Assembly (NCBI GenBank): GCA_014204435.1
Contig: JACHLF010000007.1
Coordinates: 62,001-126,000 of the forward strand
DNA: 64,000 bases
Source: Mycobacteroides chelonae
GTDB taxonomy: Bacteria > Actinomycetota > Actinomycetes > Mycobacteriales > Mycobacteriaceae
Direction: 5' to 3'
The translations under genes and the position numbers were made by a program. Below, piece by piece: positions 27,468 through 38,893 of the stretch (position 1 is its first letter; the number at the start of each line of letters is the position of its first letter). The notes under the pieces were generated by a model. It saw only the letters and a list, made by a program, of their open reading frames with translations. It searched no databases and was not told the DNA's origin.

Positions 27468-28457
27468 TCATCCGATGAGGTTGATCGCCTCTTGACGGGC
27501 TGAACCCGCTGCCGCCAGGTGCTCCAGGGCATCGGGCAGTGGCCGGCCGTGGTGCGCCATCGCCTGCGCGTACAGCCGTCCGGCCCGGTACGAGGATCGC
27601 ACCAGCGGCCCGGCCATCACACCGGCGAAGCCCAGGCCCTCCGCGAACTCCGAAAGTTCTACGAACTCCTGCGGTTTGACCCAGCGGTCCACCGGATGGT
27701 GGCGCGGCGAGGGACGCAGATACTGGGTGATGGTGATGATGTCGCAGCCCGCCTCGTGCAGCGCGACAAGAGCCTCGCGAATCTCATCGTTGGTCTCGCC
27801 CATGCCGAGAATCAGATTGCTCTTGGTCACCAGCTGAGCGTCACGCGCCGCGGTGATCACCGACAGGCTTCGCTCGTAGCTGAACGCGGGCCGGATACGG
27901 CGGAACACCCGGGGCACCGTCTCCAGGTTGTGGGCCAGCACCTCGGGACGGGATGCGAATACCTCATCGAGCTGTTCGGGGATGGCATTGAAGTCCGGGA
28001 TGAGTAGCTCCACGCCGGTGGCCGGGTTGAGCTCCTTGATGTACCGCACGGTTTCGGCGTACAGCCAGGCGCCGCCGTCGGGCAGATCGTCGCGGGCCAC
28101 TCCGGTGACCGTCGAGTACCGCAGGCCCATGGTGTGCACGCTCTCGGCCACGCGGCGCGGTTCGTCGCGGTCCAGGTCGGCGGGTTTACCGGTGTCGATC
28201 TGGCAGAAATCGCAGCGACGGGTGCACTGCTCACCGCCGATGAGGAAGGTGGCCTCGCGGTCTTCCCAGCATTCGAAGATGTTGGGGCATCCGGCTTCCT
28301 CGCACACGGTGTGCAGGCCGCCGGAGCGCACCAGCGACTTAAGTTCCTTGTATTCCGGTCCCATCTTCGCCCGGGTGCGGATCCAGTCCGGCTTGCGTTC
28401 GATGGGGGTTTTGGCGTTGCGGACTTCGAGCCGCAGCAGCTTGCGCGGTTCGGTCAT
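27468..28457 (-). CDS. lipA: Lipoyl synthase
   Basis: The 329-residue radical-SAM enzyme inserts two sulfurs into protein-bound octanoyl groups to form lipoate. It has the auxiliary cluster cysteines in [13 protein letters not shown] and the radical-SAM CxxxCxxC in [10 protein letters not shown], with the conserved C-terminal RSSYRAG. Its start codon overlaps the lipB stop (ATGA), so the two are translationally coupled in the order LipB then LipA, the order of the pathway. The product is needed by dlaT, encoded two genes upstream on the same strand. Confidence 0.97.
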   Translation of the reverse strand: MTEPRKLLRLEVRNAKTPIERKPDWIRTRAKMGPEYKELKSLVRSGGLHTVCEEAGCPNIFECWEDREATFLIGGEQCTRRCDFCQIDTGKPADLDRDEPRRVAESVHTMGLRYSTVTGVARDDLPDGGAWLYAETVRYIKELNPATGVELLIPDFNAIPEQLDEVFASRPEVLAHNLETVPRVFRRIRPAFSYERSLSVITAARDAQLVTKSNLILGMGETNDEIREALVALHEAGCDIITITQYLRPSPRHHPVDRWVKPQEFVELSEFAEGLGFAGVMAGPLVRSSYRAGRLYAQAMAHHGRPLPDALEHLAAAGSARQEAINLIG

Positions 28458-29137
28458 ACCGTCGTCCCGACCGCGAGGCGACCCTCCAGTGCGTCGAGCA
28501 CCGAGGAAACCACCTGGTAGCGCACCTCGGTGACGGTGACATCGCGCCCCAGCTCGGCGGACAAGGTGGTGACACCGGCATCGCTGATGCCGCAGGCCAC
28601 GATCGGCAGATAGGCATCCAGGCTGTTGTCGCAGTTGAGAGAGAAGCCGTGCATGGTGACGCCGCGCTGCACCCGGACCCCGATGGCGGCGATCTTGCGT
28701 TCCGGCTTTCCGCCGCCGGCGGCCAGCCACACACCGGAGCGGCCGTCTACGCGCTTGGTCGATATGCCCAGCTGTGCGCACACCGAGATGATCGACTCCT
28801 CAACGCGGCGCACGTAATTCACTACGTCGATGGGCTCGGCCAATTGGATGATCGGGTAGCCCACCAGCTGGCCGGGCCCGTGCCAGGTGATCTTGCCGCC
28901 CCGGTCGGTGTCGATGACGGGCGCGCCGTTGATGGGCCGTTCCTGCGGTTCGGTGCGTCGGCCCGCGGTGTAGACCTCAGGGTGCTGCAGGATGAGCAGG
29001 GTGTCGGGCCCTCCGGCGACGCGTGCTTCGAGGATGTCGCGCTGCAGCTCCCATGCCGCCTCGTAGTCGATGGTGCCCAGATCCCGCACGACGACGGGAT
29101 CTGCGCTGGACCGGATGGATCCCTGAGAGCGGTGCAC
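28454..29137 (-). CDS. lipB: Octanoyl-[ACP]:protein octanoyltransferase
   Basis: The 227-residue enzyme moves octanoate from acyl carrier protein to lipoyl-domain lysines. Family motifs are [36 protein letters not shown] and the catalytic region [21 protein letters not shown], followed by the conserved cysteine in IVACGISD. It starts with GTG at 29137. The stop overlaps the lipA start by four bases, and the epimerase gene ends 13 bp upstream, consistent with a dlaT-epimerase-lipB-lipA transcript. Confidence 0.96.
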   Translation of the reverse strand: MHRSQGSIRSSADPVVVRDLGTIDYEAAWELQRDILEARVAGGPDTLLILQHPEVYTAGRRTEPQERPINGAPVIDTDRGGKITWHGPGQLVGYPIIQLAEPIDVVNYVRRVEESIISVCAQLGISTKRVDGRSGVWLAAGGGKPERKIAAIGVRVQRGVTMHGFSLNCDNSLDAYLPIVACGISDAGVTTLSAELGRDVTVTEVRYQVVSSVLDALEGRLAVGTTV

Positions 29138-29150
29138 GGGTTCGATTATT

Positions 29151-30074
29151 TCACTTAATAGGTTGGGCGTTGTTGGCGTAGGCGAGCGCCTCGCCGATGG
29201 TGTGATGTTCGAACTCGAATCCGTGCCTTTCCAGGACGGCCGGGATGACGCGCATGCTCCGCGTCAGTTCGGCGTCGGCGAACTCGCCGAGAAGGGCCCG
29301 CAGGGCGAACTGGGGTGCGACCAGCAGCGTGGGACGGTGCAACGTGCGCCCGAGGGCCGCGGTGAACTCGGCATTCGTCACCGGCGCCGGGCCTGTCAGA
29401 TTGACAGCACCCGACAGCGTCGATTCGTTCAACGCGAATTCGAGGGCGCGGATCTGATCCTCCAGGCTGATCCAGGGCATGTACCAGCGTCCGTTGCCCA
29501 GTCGAGCGCCCAGACCGAGTGCGAACAGCGGCCGCGACCGGCCGAACAATCCGCCGGCAGGGGAGATCACCAGGCCGGTGCGGACCTTGACCACTCTGGT
29601 CCCGGCCTGCACAGCGTCTTCAGTGGCAGCTTCCCAGTCGACGCATACCCGCGCCAGGAAACCCGTTCCGCTGGAGGTGGTTTCGTCGATGATACGGTCT
29701 CCGCCGCCACCGTAGTAGCCAACCGCCGAAGCGTTGATCAGCACCGGTACCCCGGCATCGGCGACGGCGCCGGCCAGCACCTCCGTCGGGATGACGCGGC
29801 TGTCATAGATCTCTTGCTTGTAGGCGCCCGACCACCGTTTATCGCCGACGCCGACCCCGCACATGTTGACGACGGCGTCGGCACCGTCCAGGGTTCCGGG
29901 TTCGATATGCCCGCTCGCCGGATCCCAGCGTTGTTCGTCGGGTCCCATCGGATCGCGCCGAACCAATCGGACCACCGTGTGATCCGCGGCACGCAACGAC
30001 GCGACGAGGGCAGATCCGATCACCCCCGAGGATCCGGCGATGACAATGCGCTTGTGCTGGGATTCAGAGCCCAT
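29151..30074 (-). CDS. TIGR01777-type NAD(P)-binding epimerase
   Basis: The 307-residue extended short-chain dehydrogenase-like protein has an N-terminal Rossmann motif ([18 protein letters not shown]), the [13 protein letters not shown] segment and the [11 protein letters not shown] region, with the family's C-terminal DUF1731 part. It corresponds to Rv2216 between lipB and dlaT. Members are conserved across bacteria and mitochondria without a firmly known substrate. It sits four bases downstream of dlaT and 13 bp upstream of lipB, so it is probably co-transcribed with lipoate and 2-oxoacid dehydrogenase genes. Confidence 0.88.
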   Translation of the reverse strand: MGSESQHKRIVIAGSSGVIGSALVASLRAADHTVVRLVRRDPMGPDEQRWDPASGHIEPGTLDGADAVVNMCGVGVGDKRWSGAYKQEIYDSRVIPTEVLAGAVADAGVPVLINASAVGYYGGGGDRIIDETTSSGTGFLARVCVDWEAATEDAVQAGTRVVKVRTGLVISPAGGLFGRSRPLFALGLGARLGNGRWYMPWISLEDQIRALEFALNESTLSGAVNLTGPAPVTNAEFTAALGRTLHRPTLLVAPQFALRALLGEFADAELTRSMRVIPAVLERHGFEFEHHTIGEALAYANNAQPIK

Positions 30075-30078
30075 GGGC

Positions 30079-31737
30079 CTACAGACCCAGGTCCGCCTCG
30101 AAAGCCCCCTCTTCCAGGCGATGTTTGATCGTGGTCAGGAACCGCCCCGCGTCGGCTCCGTCGATCAGGCGGTGATCGTAGGTTAGCGGCAGGTAGCAGA
30201 CCGACCGGATGCCGATCGACTCGTTGCCGGCATTGTCGCGAATGACCCTGGGACGCTTCACAATCGCGCCGGTGCCGAGCATGGCGGCCTGTGGCGGCAC
30301 CAAGATGGGGGTGTCGAACAAAGCGCCCTGGCTGCCGATGTTGGTGATGGTGAAGGTGCCCCCGGCAAGCTCGTCGGGCTTGAGGTTGCCGGAGCGTGCA
30401 CGAGCCGCGATGTCGGCGATGGCACGGGCCAGCCCGGCCAGCGAGAGATCACCGGTGTTGTGGATCACCGGGGACAGCAGACCCTGATCGGTGTCGACCG
30501 CGATGCCCAGGTGCTCGGCGTCGAAGTAGGTGATCTCCTTGGTGTCCTCGTTGTAGCTCGCGTTGACGTTGGGGTGCGTCTTGAGCGCCTCGACCGCAGC
30601 CTTGGCGAAGAACGGCAGGAACGTCAGGTTGACACCCTCGCGCTCGGCGAAGGTGGTCTTGGCCCGGGCCCGCAGCGCGGCGATCTTGGTGACGTCGACC
30701 TCGTGGGTCTGGGTCAGCTGCGCGGTCTGCTGGAGCGATTCGCGCGTTTTCTTGGCGGTGATCTGCCGAATCCGGTTGGCCTTCTGTGTGGTTCCGCGCA
30801 GGTGGGCCAGCGACGGGGCCGGGGCAGCCGGAGCCGACGGGGCGGGTGCCGCAGGTGCCTTGGCGGCTTCGGCGGCGGCGAGCACGTCCTGCTTGCGGAT
30901 GCGTCCGCCCACACCGCTACCGGCCAGCGCGGACAGGTCCACGTTGTTCTCGGCAGCAAGCTTGCGCACCAGCGGGGTGACGTACGGGTTGTCGCCGGCG
31001 CTGCCGTTGGCAGCGGGCGCAGGTGCGGCAGGTGCGGCTTCGGGAGCGGGAGGCGCCGCGGGTGCCGGCGGGGCTTCCGCAGGTTCGGGGGCCGGAGCCG
31101 GCGCAGGCGCTGAGGCGGGAGCGGCCCCTGCAGCACCGATGACGGCCAGTTCGCCACCCACGGCGACGGTGTCGTCCTCGTTGGCCGAGATGCTCAGCAG
31201 CACACCGGCGACCGGCGACGGAATCTCGGTGTCGACCTTGTCGGTGGAGACCTCGACGAGAGGCTCGTCCACGCCGACCTCGTCGCCCACCTTCTTGAGC
31301 CAGCGGGTCACGGTTCCCTCGGTGACCGACTCGCCGAGCTCGGGCATTGTGACCGAGGTGCCCGGGCCCGCCGGCGCCGCAGCGGCCGGGGCGGGCGCGG
31401 CCTCGGGAGCAGGTGCCGGCGCGGGTGCGGGTGCGGGAGCAGGTTCGGGCTCCGGAGCGGGGGCGGCCGCGGGTGCGGCCTCGCTAGAAGCGGCCTCGCC
31501 GGCCTCGCTGATCACGCCGAGCTCGCCGCCGATCTCGACGGTGTCATCCTCGTGGGCGACGATCTTGGTCAGCACACCCGCGGTGGGAGCCGGGATCTCG
31601 GTGTCCACCTTGTCGGTGGAAACCTCGAGCAACGGCTCGTCGACTTCGACCGTGTCGCCCTCTTGCTTGAGCCACCGCGTCACCGTCCCTTCGGTCACGC
31701 TCTCACCGAGGGCGGGCATCTGGACGGAGAAGGCCAT
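30079..31737 (-). CDS. dlaT: Dihydrolipoamide acyltransferase (E2)
   Basis: The 552-residue E2 subunit serves the pyruvate dehydrogenase complex, and in M. tuberculosis also the peroxynitrite reductase system. It has two N-terminal lipoyl domains with modified lysines at residues 43 and 167 (both in [12 protein letters not shown]), joined by Ala/Pro-rich linkers, then a peripheral-subunit binding domain ([20 protein letters not shown]), a further linker, and the catalytic domain with [11 protein letters not shown]. The ATG at 31737 is used; an upstream in-frame start at 31776 would add 13 residues. It heads a group with the epimerase, lipB and lipA. Confidence 0.96.
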   Translation of the reverse strand: MAFSVQMPALGESVTEGTVTRWLKQEGDTVEVDEPLLEVSTDKVDTEIPAPTAGVLTKIVAHEDDTVEIGGELGVISEAGEAASSEAAPAAAPAPEPEPAPAPAPAPAPAPEAAPAPAAAAPAGPGTSVTMPELGESVTEGTVTRWLKKVGDEVGVDEPLVEVSTDKVDTEIPSPVAGVLLSISANEDDTVAVGGELAVIGAAGAAPASAPAPAPAPEPAEAPPAPAAPPAPEAAPAAPAPAANGSAGDNPYVTPLVRKLAAENNVDLSALAGSGVGGRIRKQDVLAAAEAAKAPAAPAPSAPAAPAPSLAHLRGTTQKANRIRQITAKKTRESLQQTAQLTQTHEVDVTKIAALRARAKTTFAEREGVNLTFLPFFAKAAVEALKTHPNVNASYNEDTKEITYFDAEHLGIAVDTDQGLLSPVIHNTGDLSLAGLARAIADIAARARSGNLKPDELAGGTFTITNIGSQGALFDTPILVPPQAAMLGTGAIVKRPRVIRDNAGNESIGIRSVCYLPLTYDHRLIDGADAGRFLTTIKHRLEEGAFEADLGL

Positions 31738-31882
31738 GGTTTCCACTCCTGAAAAGGGTTTCGGACGGCGGCTCAAGACAAAACGGACACTTCATGGCTT
31801 ACCACAGCGACGTGTCCGCCGGGTCAATCCTGTCACTGAGTGCAACGACGCGCCTGGCCGGGTCCAAGATCGAGGAGTGAGC

Positions 31883-32107
31883 GTGCGCACGGTGGTCTGT
31901 GTCATCAAGCCCGGCAGTCGCAAGGGCCCGGCGGTGGAGGTTGCCGACGATGGGGCGCTGACCCTGTTCGTGCGCGAGCCTGCGATCGACGGCAAAGCCA
32001 ACAAGGCCGCGGTCGCCTTGCTTGCCGAGCATCTGAAGGTGCCGAAGTCGTCGGTGCGGCTTGTTGCCGGTCAGACGAGCAGACTGAAGCGATTCTCGGT
32101 CGGATGA
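31883..32107 (+). CDS. DUF167 (YggU-like) small protein
   Basis: A 74-residue protein of the DUF167 family: VIKPGSRKGPAVE, then the signature EPAIDGKANKAAVALLAEHL and VRLVAGQTSRLKRFSV. The family has a small alpha/beta fold with unknown function. GTG at 31883 is chosen because GAGGAG lies five bases upstream; an in-frame GTG at 31877 would overlap that site. The gene is divergent from dlaT by 145 bp and occupies part of the interval where M. tuberculosis carries ephD. Confidence 0.8.
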   Translation: MRTVVCVIKPGSRKGPAVEVADDGALTLFVREPAIDGKANKAAVALLAEHLKVPKSSVRLVAGQTSRLKRFSVG

Positions 32108-32143
32108 CAGCCTGATCTCAGGATTAGCTGGCACTATGGTCCG

Positions 32144-32476
32144 ATGGCATGGATCGATGCCTTCCGCGGTAAGCGAGAGGGGCAGACCAAACAGGGTACG
32201 AACGACGACCTGCGCTACCTCACAAACTGGGCCGCGGCGCGCACGGGCGTGGAGGCCTACGTCGAACCGCAGACCAACTTTTCCGATGTCACGGTGATTC
32301 TCATTGCAGGGGACGGCGAATGGACCCGTCGGCGCGTCGGCGGTGTCGCGGGTGCGCGCCGGATCTCGGAGCGACTGCAGATCCCGGTATACGACGTGCA
32401 CCGCACCGGGTACCCGCAACGCAAACGTGATTACGACGCCCGGCAGAAGATCCTCCTGCGCCGCGAGAATCTTTGA
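32144..32476 (+). CDS. Conserved hypothetical protein
   Basis: A 110-residue soluble protein, MAWIDAFRGKREGQTKQG onward, with a central TVILIAGDGEWTRRRVGG and a very basic C-terminus (GYPQRKRDYDARQKILLRR). I do not recognise a domain with a known function; the basic tail could bind nucleic acid or membrane but that is speculation. It begins 36 bp after the DUF167 gene on the same strand and ends two bases before a strong hairpin terminator. Confidence 0.7.
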   Translation: MAWIDAFRGKREGQTKQGTNDDLRYLTNWAAARTGVEAYVEPQTNFSDVTVILIAGDGEWTRRRVGGVAGARRISERLQIPVYDVHRTGYPQRKRDYDARQKILLRRENL

Positions 32477-32477
32477 G

Positions 32478-32532
32478 GAGCAGACGCAAAAGCCCTGACA
32501 CGCCGGTGAAACAGGGGCTTTTGCGTCTGCTC
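32478..32532. terminator. Bidirectional hairpin terminator
   Basis: GAGCAGACGCAAAAGCCC and its exact complement form an 18-bp stem around a 19-base loop, between the convergent hypothetical gene and pepB. The T-run is inside the stem rather than after it, so termination efficiency is uncertain, but the position and length argue for a shared terminator. Confidence 0.75.
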
Positions 32533-32547
32533 GCGGGGGAGGGTCGG

Positions 32548-34056
32548 CTATCCGTTGGCGGCGATGTCCTCCAGCACCCCGAAGATGGTCCGCACCGGAA
32601 CACCGGTACCGCCCTTGGGGGTGTAGCCCCATGGACCGCCGGTGTTGTACGCCGGGCCCGCGACATCGATGTGTGCCCACTGCACCCCGTCGGCCACGAA
32701 CTCGCGCAGGTAGTGCCCGGCCGCGAGCATGCCCCCGTAGCGGTGGTTGGTGACGTTCGCCAGATCGGCGACCTTGGACTTCAGATCGTCGCGGAGTTCT
32801 TCGGGCAGCGGCATGGGCCAGCCGTTCTCGCCGACCGACTGCGAGATCGCCGACACCCGGTCCCGGAACTCGTCCGTGCCCATCACGCCCGGTGTGCGGG
32901 TGCCCAGGGCCACCACCTGTGCGCCGGTCAGCGTCGCGGTGTCGATCAGGTAGTCGGGCTCGTCCTGGCAGGCGCGCACCATCGCGTCGGCCAGGATCAG
33001 ACGGCCCTCGGCATCGGTGTTGATGACCTCGACGGTGGTGCCGTCCAGGTGGGTCAACACGTCGCCGGGACGCTGCGCCGTCGCCGACGGCATGTTCTCG
33101 GCCATCGGCACCGTCGCGATCACGTCGATCGGCAGCTGCTGACGGGCGGCCAACAGGGTGACCGCGATAACCGCCGCCGCGCCGCCCATATCGGAGGTCA
33201 TGTTCTCCATGCCGCCGGCGGGCTTGATCGAGATGCCGCCGGTGTCGAAGGTGATGCCCTTGCCCACGAGCGCCACCGTCTTAGCCCTCTTTCCCTTCGC
33301 GCCGCGGTAGGTCAACCGCACCAGCCGTGGCGGACGCGAGGAGCCCTTGCCGACGCCCACGATGCCGCCATAGCCGCCCTTGGCGAGTTCCTTCTCGTCG
33401 AGAACCTCGACCTCGATACCTTCGGCCGTCGCCAAAGCCTTTGCGCGCTTGGCAAATTCGGCTGGGAACAGATGACTCGGCGGGGTGTTTACGAAATCGC
33501 GGGCTGTCGCGACGGCGGTCGCCACCGCGGCACCGCGCTCCATGGCTTCCTTCTGCGCACGGCCCTTGTCTCCGACGAGCAACGTAACCTTCTGCAGCCC
33601 AGCATCCTTCGGTGCGGTCTTGGCGCTACGGAACTCGGCAAAGCGGTATCCGCCCAGCACTAGGCCCTGCACGGTGGCGTCGACGTCGCGCTCGGACAAC
33701 GTGGTCACCAGGGTCTCGACATTGTCGAGCGAGCGGGCGGCCGCTCCGGCGGCGCGACGGATCGTCTCGGGGCCTTCGGCCTTACCGAGCCCGACGGCGA
33801 GCACGCTAGCCACCGGCAACCCGTCCGCCACCACCCTGGTGAGCTGCTCGGCCGAGCCTGTCGCCCCGACCGTCTTGAGCGCGGCCTCGATGCACTTGAC
33901 GGCGGTCTTGTCCAGCAGCTGGGCGTCGACCACCTTGGGGCCCTTGTCGGACTCGTTCTCGCCGGGGCGTATCCCCACCAGCAACACCGCAGCGGAGACA
34001 CCGCGCTGCGGAATGGAGGTGGACAGGGCGAACGAAGGTGCCGTGTATGCGCTCAT
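32548..34056 (-). CDS. pepB: Leucyl aminopeptidase (M17)
   Basis: The 502-residue cytosolic enzyme belongs to the M17 aminopeptidases, which use two metal ions to remove N-terminal residues from peptides. The catalytic domain has [27 protein letters not shown], the hallmark [13 protein letters not shown] and [13 protein letters not shown]. The ATG at 34056 starts [14 protein letters not shown]; a start 12 codons upstream lacks conserved sequence. It is divergent from gcvT with only 50 bp between start codons, so the promoters overlap. The position matches Rv2213. Confidence 0.95.
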   Translation of the reverse strand: MSAYTAPSFALSTSIPQRGVSAAVLLVGIRPGENESDKGPKVVDAQLLDKTAVKCIEAALKTVGATGSAEQLTRVVADGLPVASVLAVGLGKAEGPETIRRAAGAAARSLDNVETLVTTLSERDVDATVQGLVLGGYRFAEFRSAKTAPKDAGLQKVTLLVGDKGRAQKEAMERGAAVATAVATARDFVNTPPSHLFPAEFAKRAKALATAEGIEVEVLDEKELAKGGYGGIVGVGKGSSRPPRLVRLTYRGAKGKRAKTVALVGKGITFDTGGISIKPAGGMENMTSDMGGAAAVIAVTLLAARQQLPIDVIATVPMAENMPSATAQRPGDVLTHLDGTTVEVINTDAEGRLILADAMVRACQDEPDYLIDTATLTGAQVVALGTRTPGVMGTDEFRDRVSAISQSVGENGWPMPLPEELRDDLKSKVADLANVTNHRYGGMLAAGHYLREFVADGVQWAHIDVAGPAYNTGGPWGYTPKGGTGVPVRTIFGVLEDIAANG

Positions 34057-34106
34057 AGCCTCACAGCCTAGTGAAAGCGCGTGGCGGGCCAATTATGGTG
34101 AACGCC

Positions 34107-35201
34107 ATGACGGACCTCTTGCTCGGACCACTCCATGATCGGCACGCCGCACAGGGCGCCACCTTCGCCGAATTCGGCGGCTGGAATATGCCGGTGTCGT
34201 ATGCCGGAACGGTGGGGGAGCACACCGCCACACGCGAGGCCGTCGGTCTGTTCGACGTGAGTCACCTGGGTAAGGCGTTGGTGCGCGGACCGGGTGCCGC
34301 GGCATTCGTCAACGCGTGTTTTACCAACGACCTCAACAAGGTTGGACCGGGCAAGGCGCAGTACACCCTGTGCTGCACCGAGACCGGCGGGGTCGTCGAC
34401 GACCTCATCGCCTACTACGTCTCCGATGACGAGATCTTCCTGGTGCCCAACGCCGCTAACACCGCCGCGGTGGTCGCCGCCCTGCAAGCACAGGCACCCG
34501 AGGGAATCGCCATCACCGATCAGCACCGCGACTACGCAGTGCTGGCGGTGCAAGGCCCCAAGTCCGCGGAAGTGCTGCAACGCCTCGGGCTGTCAACGGA
34601 TATGGAGTACATGGCCTACGCCGACGCAACGCTGGAGGGTCTGCCGGTGCGGGTATGCCGCACCGGATACACGGGCGAGCACGGCTACGAGCTGCTGCCG
34701 TCCTGGGACGACGCCGGTGCCGTGTTCGACGCGCTGTTACCGGTGATCACCGAGGCGGACGGTCAGCTCGCCGGTTTGGGCGCGCGCGACACGCTGCGCA
34801 CCGAGATGGGCTATCCGTTGCACGGTCACGAGCTCTCCGACGACATCAGCCCGGTGCAGGCGCGCGCGGGCTGGGCCGTCGGTTGGAAGAAGGACGCGTT
34901 CTGGGGACGCGACGCGCTCACCCGGGAGAAGTCTGACGGTCCGCGCCGTACGCTGCGGGGCCTACGCGCGACGGGACGGGGTGTGCTGCGTCCCGGCCTG
35001 ACGGTGCTCTCCGGAGGTCAACCGGTGGGAGTGACGACATCGGGCACCTTCTCGCCGACCCTCAAGACCGGCATCGCTCTGGCCTTGCTGGACACGTCGG
35101 CCCAGATCGCGGACGGAGCAAGCGTCGTCGTCGACGTGCGCGGCCGCGAGATCGAATGCGAGGTCGTCAAGCCGCCGTTCGTGGACGTCAATGTCGGATA
35201 A
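34107..35201 (+). CDS. gcvT: Glycine cleavage system T protein
   Basis: The 364-residue aminomethyltransferase takes the methylamine group from lipoyl-GcvH and transfers the one-carbon unit to tetrahydrofolate. Family segments are [53 protein letters not shown] and [23 protein letters not shown] at 34107 ([13 protein letters not shown]) matches the usual N-terminus; an ATG at 34095 would add four residues. The other gcv genes are not nearby. It is the first of two genes, 42 bp before ilvE. Confidence 0.95.
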   Translation: MTDLLLGPLHDRHAAQGATFAEFGGWNMPVSYAGTVGEHTATREAVGLFDVSHLGKALVRGPGAAAFVNACFTNDLNKVGPGKAQYTLCCTETGGVVDDLIAYYVSDDEIFLVPNAANTAAVVAALQAQAPEGIAITDQHRDYAVLAVQGPKSAEVLQRLGLSTDMEYMAYADATLEGLPVRVCRTGYTGEHGYELLPSWDDAGAVFDALLPVITEADGQLAGLGARDTLRTEMGYPLHGHELSDDISPVQARAGWAVGWKKDAFWGRDALTREKSDGPRRTLRGLRATGRGVLRPGLTVLSGGQPVGVTTSGTFSPTLKTGIALALLDTSAQIADGASVVVDVRGREIECEVVKPPFVDVNVG

Positions 35202-35243
35202 TGGGTTCGGATTTGGCGGCGGCGGACGGCTAGACTGCCGAGC

Positions 35244-36347
35244 ATGAATCCGATTCCCGAGTTCACCCGGCAACTCAACCCGTCACCGGCCAGTCCGGTG
35301 CGTCGGGCTGAGGTGCTGGCCGCGCCGGGATTCGGAAAGTACTTCACCGACCACATGGTGTCCATCGACTGGAACACCGAAAATGGCTGGCACAAAGCGC
35401 AAGTGGTGCCCTACGGCCCCATCGCCCTGGACCCGTCGGCCGTCGTGTTGCACTATGGCCAAGAGGTCTTCGAGGGGCTCAAGGCCTATCGGCAGCCCGA
35501 CGGGACAATCGCCGCGTTCCGGCCCGAGGCTAACGCCGAACGACTGATCCAGTCCTGCCGGCGCATCGCCATCCCCGAGCTGCCGCAAGAGCTGTTCATC
35601 GAGTCGCTGCGTCAGCTCATCGCGGTCGACGCCGAGTGGGTGCCGCCGGGCGGCGGCGAGGAATCGCTGTACCTGCGGCCGTTCATCATCGCCACCGAGG
35701 CCGGCTTGGGGGTGCGGCCCGCCGCCGAGTATCGCTATCTGCTCATCGCCTCGCCCGCAGGCGCGTACTTCTCGCAGGGCATCAAGCCGGTCAGTGTGTG
35801 GCTCTCGCACGAATACGTGCGCGCCGCGCCGGGCGGGATCGGTGCGGCCAAGACGGGCGGCAATTACGCCGCCTCGCTTGTCGCGCAGGCGCAGGCCGCC
35901 GACGAGGGGTGCGATCAGGTGGTGTGGCTCGACGCCATCGAACGCCGGTACATCGAGGAAATGGGTGGCATGAACCTGTTCTTCGTGTTCGGGCGCGACG
36001 GCGAGGCCCGTCTGGTGACTCCGGAGTTGTCCGGTTCGCTACTGCCCGGTGTAACGCGAAAGTCCTTGTTGCAGCTGGCCTCCGATGCCGGTTTCGCCAT
36101 CGAGGAGCGCAAGATCGACGTCGACGAGCTGGAGAAGAAGGCCGGCACGGGCGAGATCACCGAGGTGTTCGCCTGTGGCACGGCCGCGGTCATCACGCCA
36201 GTCGGTCGGGTCAAGCACTCGGGTGGGGAGTTCGCCATCGGCGACGGGGTGCCCGGCGAGGTGACCATGGCACTGCGTGACACGTTGACCGGAATCCAGC
36301 GTGGCACCTTCGCCGATACGCACGGCTGGATCACCCGGCTCGCCTAG
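35244..36347 (+). CDS. ilvE: Branched-chain amino-acid aminotransferase
   Basis: The 367-residue PLP-dependent aminotransferase makes the last step in valine, leucine and isoleucine synthesis and the first in their breakdown. Fold-type IV motifs include [16 protein letters not shown], the PLP lysine 203 in [12 protein letters not shown], and GGMNLFFVF and [15 protein letters not shown]. The ATG at 35244 gives the typical [15 protein letters not shown] start. It follows gcvT on the same strand and its TAG stop overlaps the stop of the convergent phosphatase gene within CTAG. Confidence 0.97.
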   Translation: MNPIPEFTRQLNPSPASPVRRAEVLAAPGFGKYFTDHMVSIDWNTENGWHKAQVVPYGPIALDPSAVVLHYGQEVFEGLKAYRQPDGTIAAFRPEANAERLIQSCRRIAIPELPQELFIESLRQLIAVDAEWVPPGGGEESLYLRPFIIATEAGLGVRPAAEYRYLLIASPAGAYFSQGIKPVSVWLSHEYVRAAPGGIGAAKTGGNYAASLVAQAQAADEGCDQVVWLDAIERRYIEEMGGMNLFFVFGRDGEARLVTPELSGSLLPGVTRKSLLQLASDAGFAIEERKIDVDELEKKAGTGEITEVFACGTAAVITPVGRVKHSGGEFAIGDGVPGEVTMALRDTLTGIQRGTFADTHGWITRLA

Positions 36348-38047
36348 TTCTTCACCCGGCGGCGATAGGTCACCTTGTCGAATTCGCGGCCGTGCTCGTC
36401 GACGGCTACCACGTCCATCTCGCTGACCAAGGTTCCAGGGCGTACGTCCACGCGAATGAAGGCGTAGTTGCGGTAGCGCACCCGCGACCACGACACCGCC
36501 TCGGCATGCTTACTGCCGTCCGGTGCCCAGACGTAGCTGTTGGGCACCAGGGTGTCGCCGAGTTCGCGGCCGCGGTAGCCTTCCGGCTCGCCCGGCTGAA
36601 AGTCGTAGCGGGGCCGACCCGCCGAACCCACCGTGTAGTACACGGTGCCATCGGATTCCGGGTCGACGGTGGCATTGTCACCGGCCTCACGGGTCGGGCG
36701 CCCCGCTCGGATGGGGTCGGTGCGCTCGAAGACGTGATTGTGCCCCTGGAGCACCAGATCCACTTGATAACGGTCGAACAGTGCACACCACGCGTCGCGC
36801 ACGCCGCCGTCGCTGGCATGGGAGAGCGTCGTCGAATAGGCGCAGTGGTGAAAGAAGCACACGATGAAGTCGATGTTCGGATTGGCGCGATATGCCGCCA
36901 ATGTTTTTCCTAGCCAACCAGTTTGGGCCCCACCCGAATACCCGGTGTTCGCCCGGATCTCGTACGAGACGTCGTTAGCGTCCAGCGAGAGCACAGCGAC
37001 ATTGCCGTACGTGAACGAGTACGCCGACGGGCAGCCAGCGGGGCCGTTGCCGGGGAACCCGAGACGTGCCAGATGGCCGCCGTATCCCTGGGTACCGTAT
37101 GCCGCTTCCATGTCGTGGTTGCCCGTCGCGAACATCCACGGGGTGGTCGAGGCGCTGGGCTCGATGGACGTCAGGTACACGTCCCAGACGAACGGGTTGT
37201 ACTTGTCGAATCCTGCTGCCGCCTTGCCGCCCGAGGGTACGAATTGCGGCTTCTTCCCCATCCCGGTTGGGTCGGCGTACGCGATGTCCCCGGCCAGGAT
37301 GTGAAAGTCGGGGCGGCACGCCACGATCTGATTCAAGACGTTCTGCGTGTGCGGCACGCCAGGGTCGTTGTCCGCGCTGTAGTAGTTGTCGTCGTACTCG
37401 CCGGCGGCGAGCCCCGGTGGCTGGGTAGGGGTCTCATCGGTGCCCTGATCACCCATCATGGTGAAACGGAAGGGAGCAAGGGCGTTTCGCGAGGACGGTA
37501 TCGCCGTCGAGGCCGAACGGACCTCGCCCAGGAACCCATCGGCGGTTCGCCAACGGTAGAAATGTTCGGCGCCTCCGCCGATCCCGTGCACGGGCGCATG
37601 GACGTAGAACTGTTCGGCACCCAGCACTTCGTGTGCTTCCGACGGAATCTGGGTCACCAGATTTCGAATCTCGGCCTCGAGCGACGCACCGAGTTCGGGC
37701 GTGGGGCCGTGATCGAGAAAGACTTTGGTGCCGTGCGGATTCCTGGACAGCTGCCCAGAGAAGCTGAGCTGGCTGGACGAGTCTGCGCCGTACCCCACAC
37801 GCCTGCCAGCGACGCTCAGGGGGGCATCATCGGCATATGCCCGCCGCCCGAACGGTGTCACCCCCAATGCGGCGACTGCGGCGGCCGCCGCCGTTCCCCG
37901 CAGGAAATTGCGGCGCGACACTGCGTGACGGCGCAGATATCCGCTATGCCACTCGTACTGCTCGGCCATCGACATCGACTGGGCCATCGATTCGGGGATG
38001 CCCATGTCCGGTGTCTCACCGGCGGGGTTCAACGGGTTGCGCGGCAT
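36344..38047 (-). CDS. Tat-exported purple acid phosphatase
   Basis: The 567-residue protein has a twin-arginine leader (SRRNFLRG followed by a hydrophobic Ala-rich stretch, about residues 44-70) and a metallophosphoesterase domain with the purple acid phosphatase set: [36 protein letters not shown] and GHNHVFER, which bind a two-metal centre. It should hydrolyse phosphate esters outside the cytoplasm and may supply phosphate; a homologue is Rv2577 in M. tuberculosis, located elsewhere. About 43 residues precede the Tat motif; a shorter start at an internal Met (for example MSMAEQYEW) is possible. Confidence 0.88.
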   Translation of the reverse strand: MPRNPLNPAGETPDMGIPESMAQSMSMAEQYEWHSGYLRRHAVSRRNFLRGTAAAAAVAALGVTPFGRRAYADDAPLSVAGRRVGYGADSSSQLSFSGQLSRNPHGTKVFLDHGPTPELGASLEAEIRNLVTQIPSEAHEVLGAEQFYVHAPVHGIGGGAEHFYRWRTADGFLGEVRSASTAIPSSRNALAPFRFTMMGDQGTDETPTQPPGLAAGEYDDNYYSADNDPGVPHTQNVLNQIVACRPDFHILAGDIAYADPTGMGKKPQFVPSGGKAAAGFDKYNPFVWDVYLTSIEPSASTTPWMFATGNHDMEAAYGTQGYGGHLARLGFPGNGPAGCPSAYSFTYGNVAVLSLDANDVSYEIRANTGYSGGAQTGWLGKTLAAYRANPNIDFIVCFFHHCAYSTTLSHASDGGVRDAWCALFDRYQVDLVLQGHNHVFERTDPIRAGRPTREAGDNATVDPESDGTVYYTVGSAGRPRYDFQPGEPEGYRGRELGDTLVPNSYVWAPDGSKHAEAVSWSRVRYRNYAFIRVDVRPGTLVSEMDVVAVDEHGREFDKVTYRRRVKN

Positions 38048-38134
38048 AGCTTCGAATGGTGGCTCACCGCAGCAGGTAACGCGACCGCACAGGCCGGTTC
38101 GGCCACAAACTCTTGGTGAATCTTTGTGGTCCCG

Positions 38135-38893
38135 TCAGTACGCCGCGAAGCCGAGCGCCGCCAGAGTGGTGGTCACCTCGATGCTTGCGCCCAACACATC
38201 CCCGGTGATGCCGCCGAACCTGCGCACGCAATGGCGCACCAGTAGTGCTCCGACCGCCAGGGCTACCGCCACCGCGACCGGCCCCTGCCACGGCCGCCAG
38301 GGTTGCGCTACAAGCCCGACGGCCATGGCCGCGAGCACCCACAGCACCACCAGCCATAGCGGTTGGGACCCAGCGACCCTGGCGCCGAAGCCGCTCTGCG
38401 CGGCACCGAGCACGCCGCGGCGGCATGCCACCACCGCGCTGACGCGCCCGACCGTGACCGCTAGAGCGATGGCCAGCCATTCTTGTCTGGATGCCAGCAC
38501 TCCGAACGACAATGCCTGCGCCAGAAGGGTGATGATGAGAGCCGCCACGCCGAACGGCCCCGCCGAGCCGTCGCGCATCACGGCCAGCGCGCGCTCCGGC
38601 GGCCCGTAGCAACCCAGCCCGTCCACGGTGTCGGACAGCCCGTCGATGTGTAGGCCCCGGGTCGCGAGAATCGTCACCACCACCGCCGCCAACCCGGCCA
38701 GCGGTGCCATGTACTCCAAACTCGTCAACCAGGCCACGAACGCGGCCAGTGCGCCCAGCGTGGCCCCTACTACCGGTAGTGATCCCAGCACCGGGCCCGA
38801 CAGCGTCCCGGCCAGCCTTGCGGGAACCGGTGTCACCGTGGCGAATTCGAAGGCTCCACCGATGGGGCGCAGGATCCGCAGCAGCACGTTCAC
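38135..38893 (-). CDS. cobS: Cobalamin synthase (cobinamide-GDP ribazoletransferase)
   Basis: The 252-residue integral membrane enzyme joins adenosylcobinamide-GDP to alpha-ribazole in the last stages of B12 assembly. CobS marks are FATVTPVPA, the acidic motif [20 protein letters not shown] and [11 protein letters not shown], with several membrane helices between. It starts with GTG at 38893, overlapping the cobT stop by four bases, so the order cobU-cobT-cobS is translationally coupled. Confidence 0.95.
   Translation of the reverse strand: MNVLLRILRPIGGAFEFATVTPVPARLAGTLSGPVLGSLPVVGATLGALAAFVAWLTSLEYMAPLAGLAAVVVTILATRGLHIDGLSDTVDGLGCYGPPERALAVMRDGSAGPFGVAALIITLLAQALSFGVLASRQEWLAIALAVTVGRVSAVVACRRGVLGAAQSGFGARVAGSQPLWLVVLWVLAAMAVGLVAQPWRPWQGPVAVAVALAVGALLVRHCVRRFGGITGDVLGASIEVTTTLAALGFAAY

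Noticed and set aside
30563..32107. A 514-codon open frame on the plus strand opposite dlaT
   Set aside because: It consists of Ser/Ala/Gly-rich shadow sequence created by the Ala/Pro linkers and lipoyl domains of dlaT. Only its last 74 codons match a real family (DUF167).
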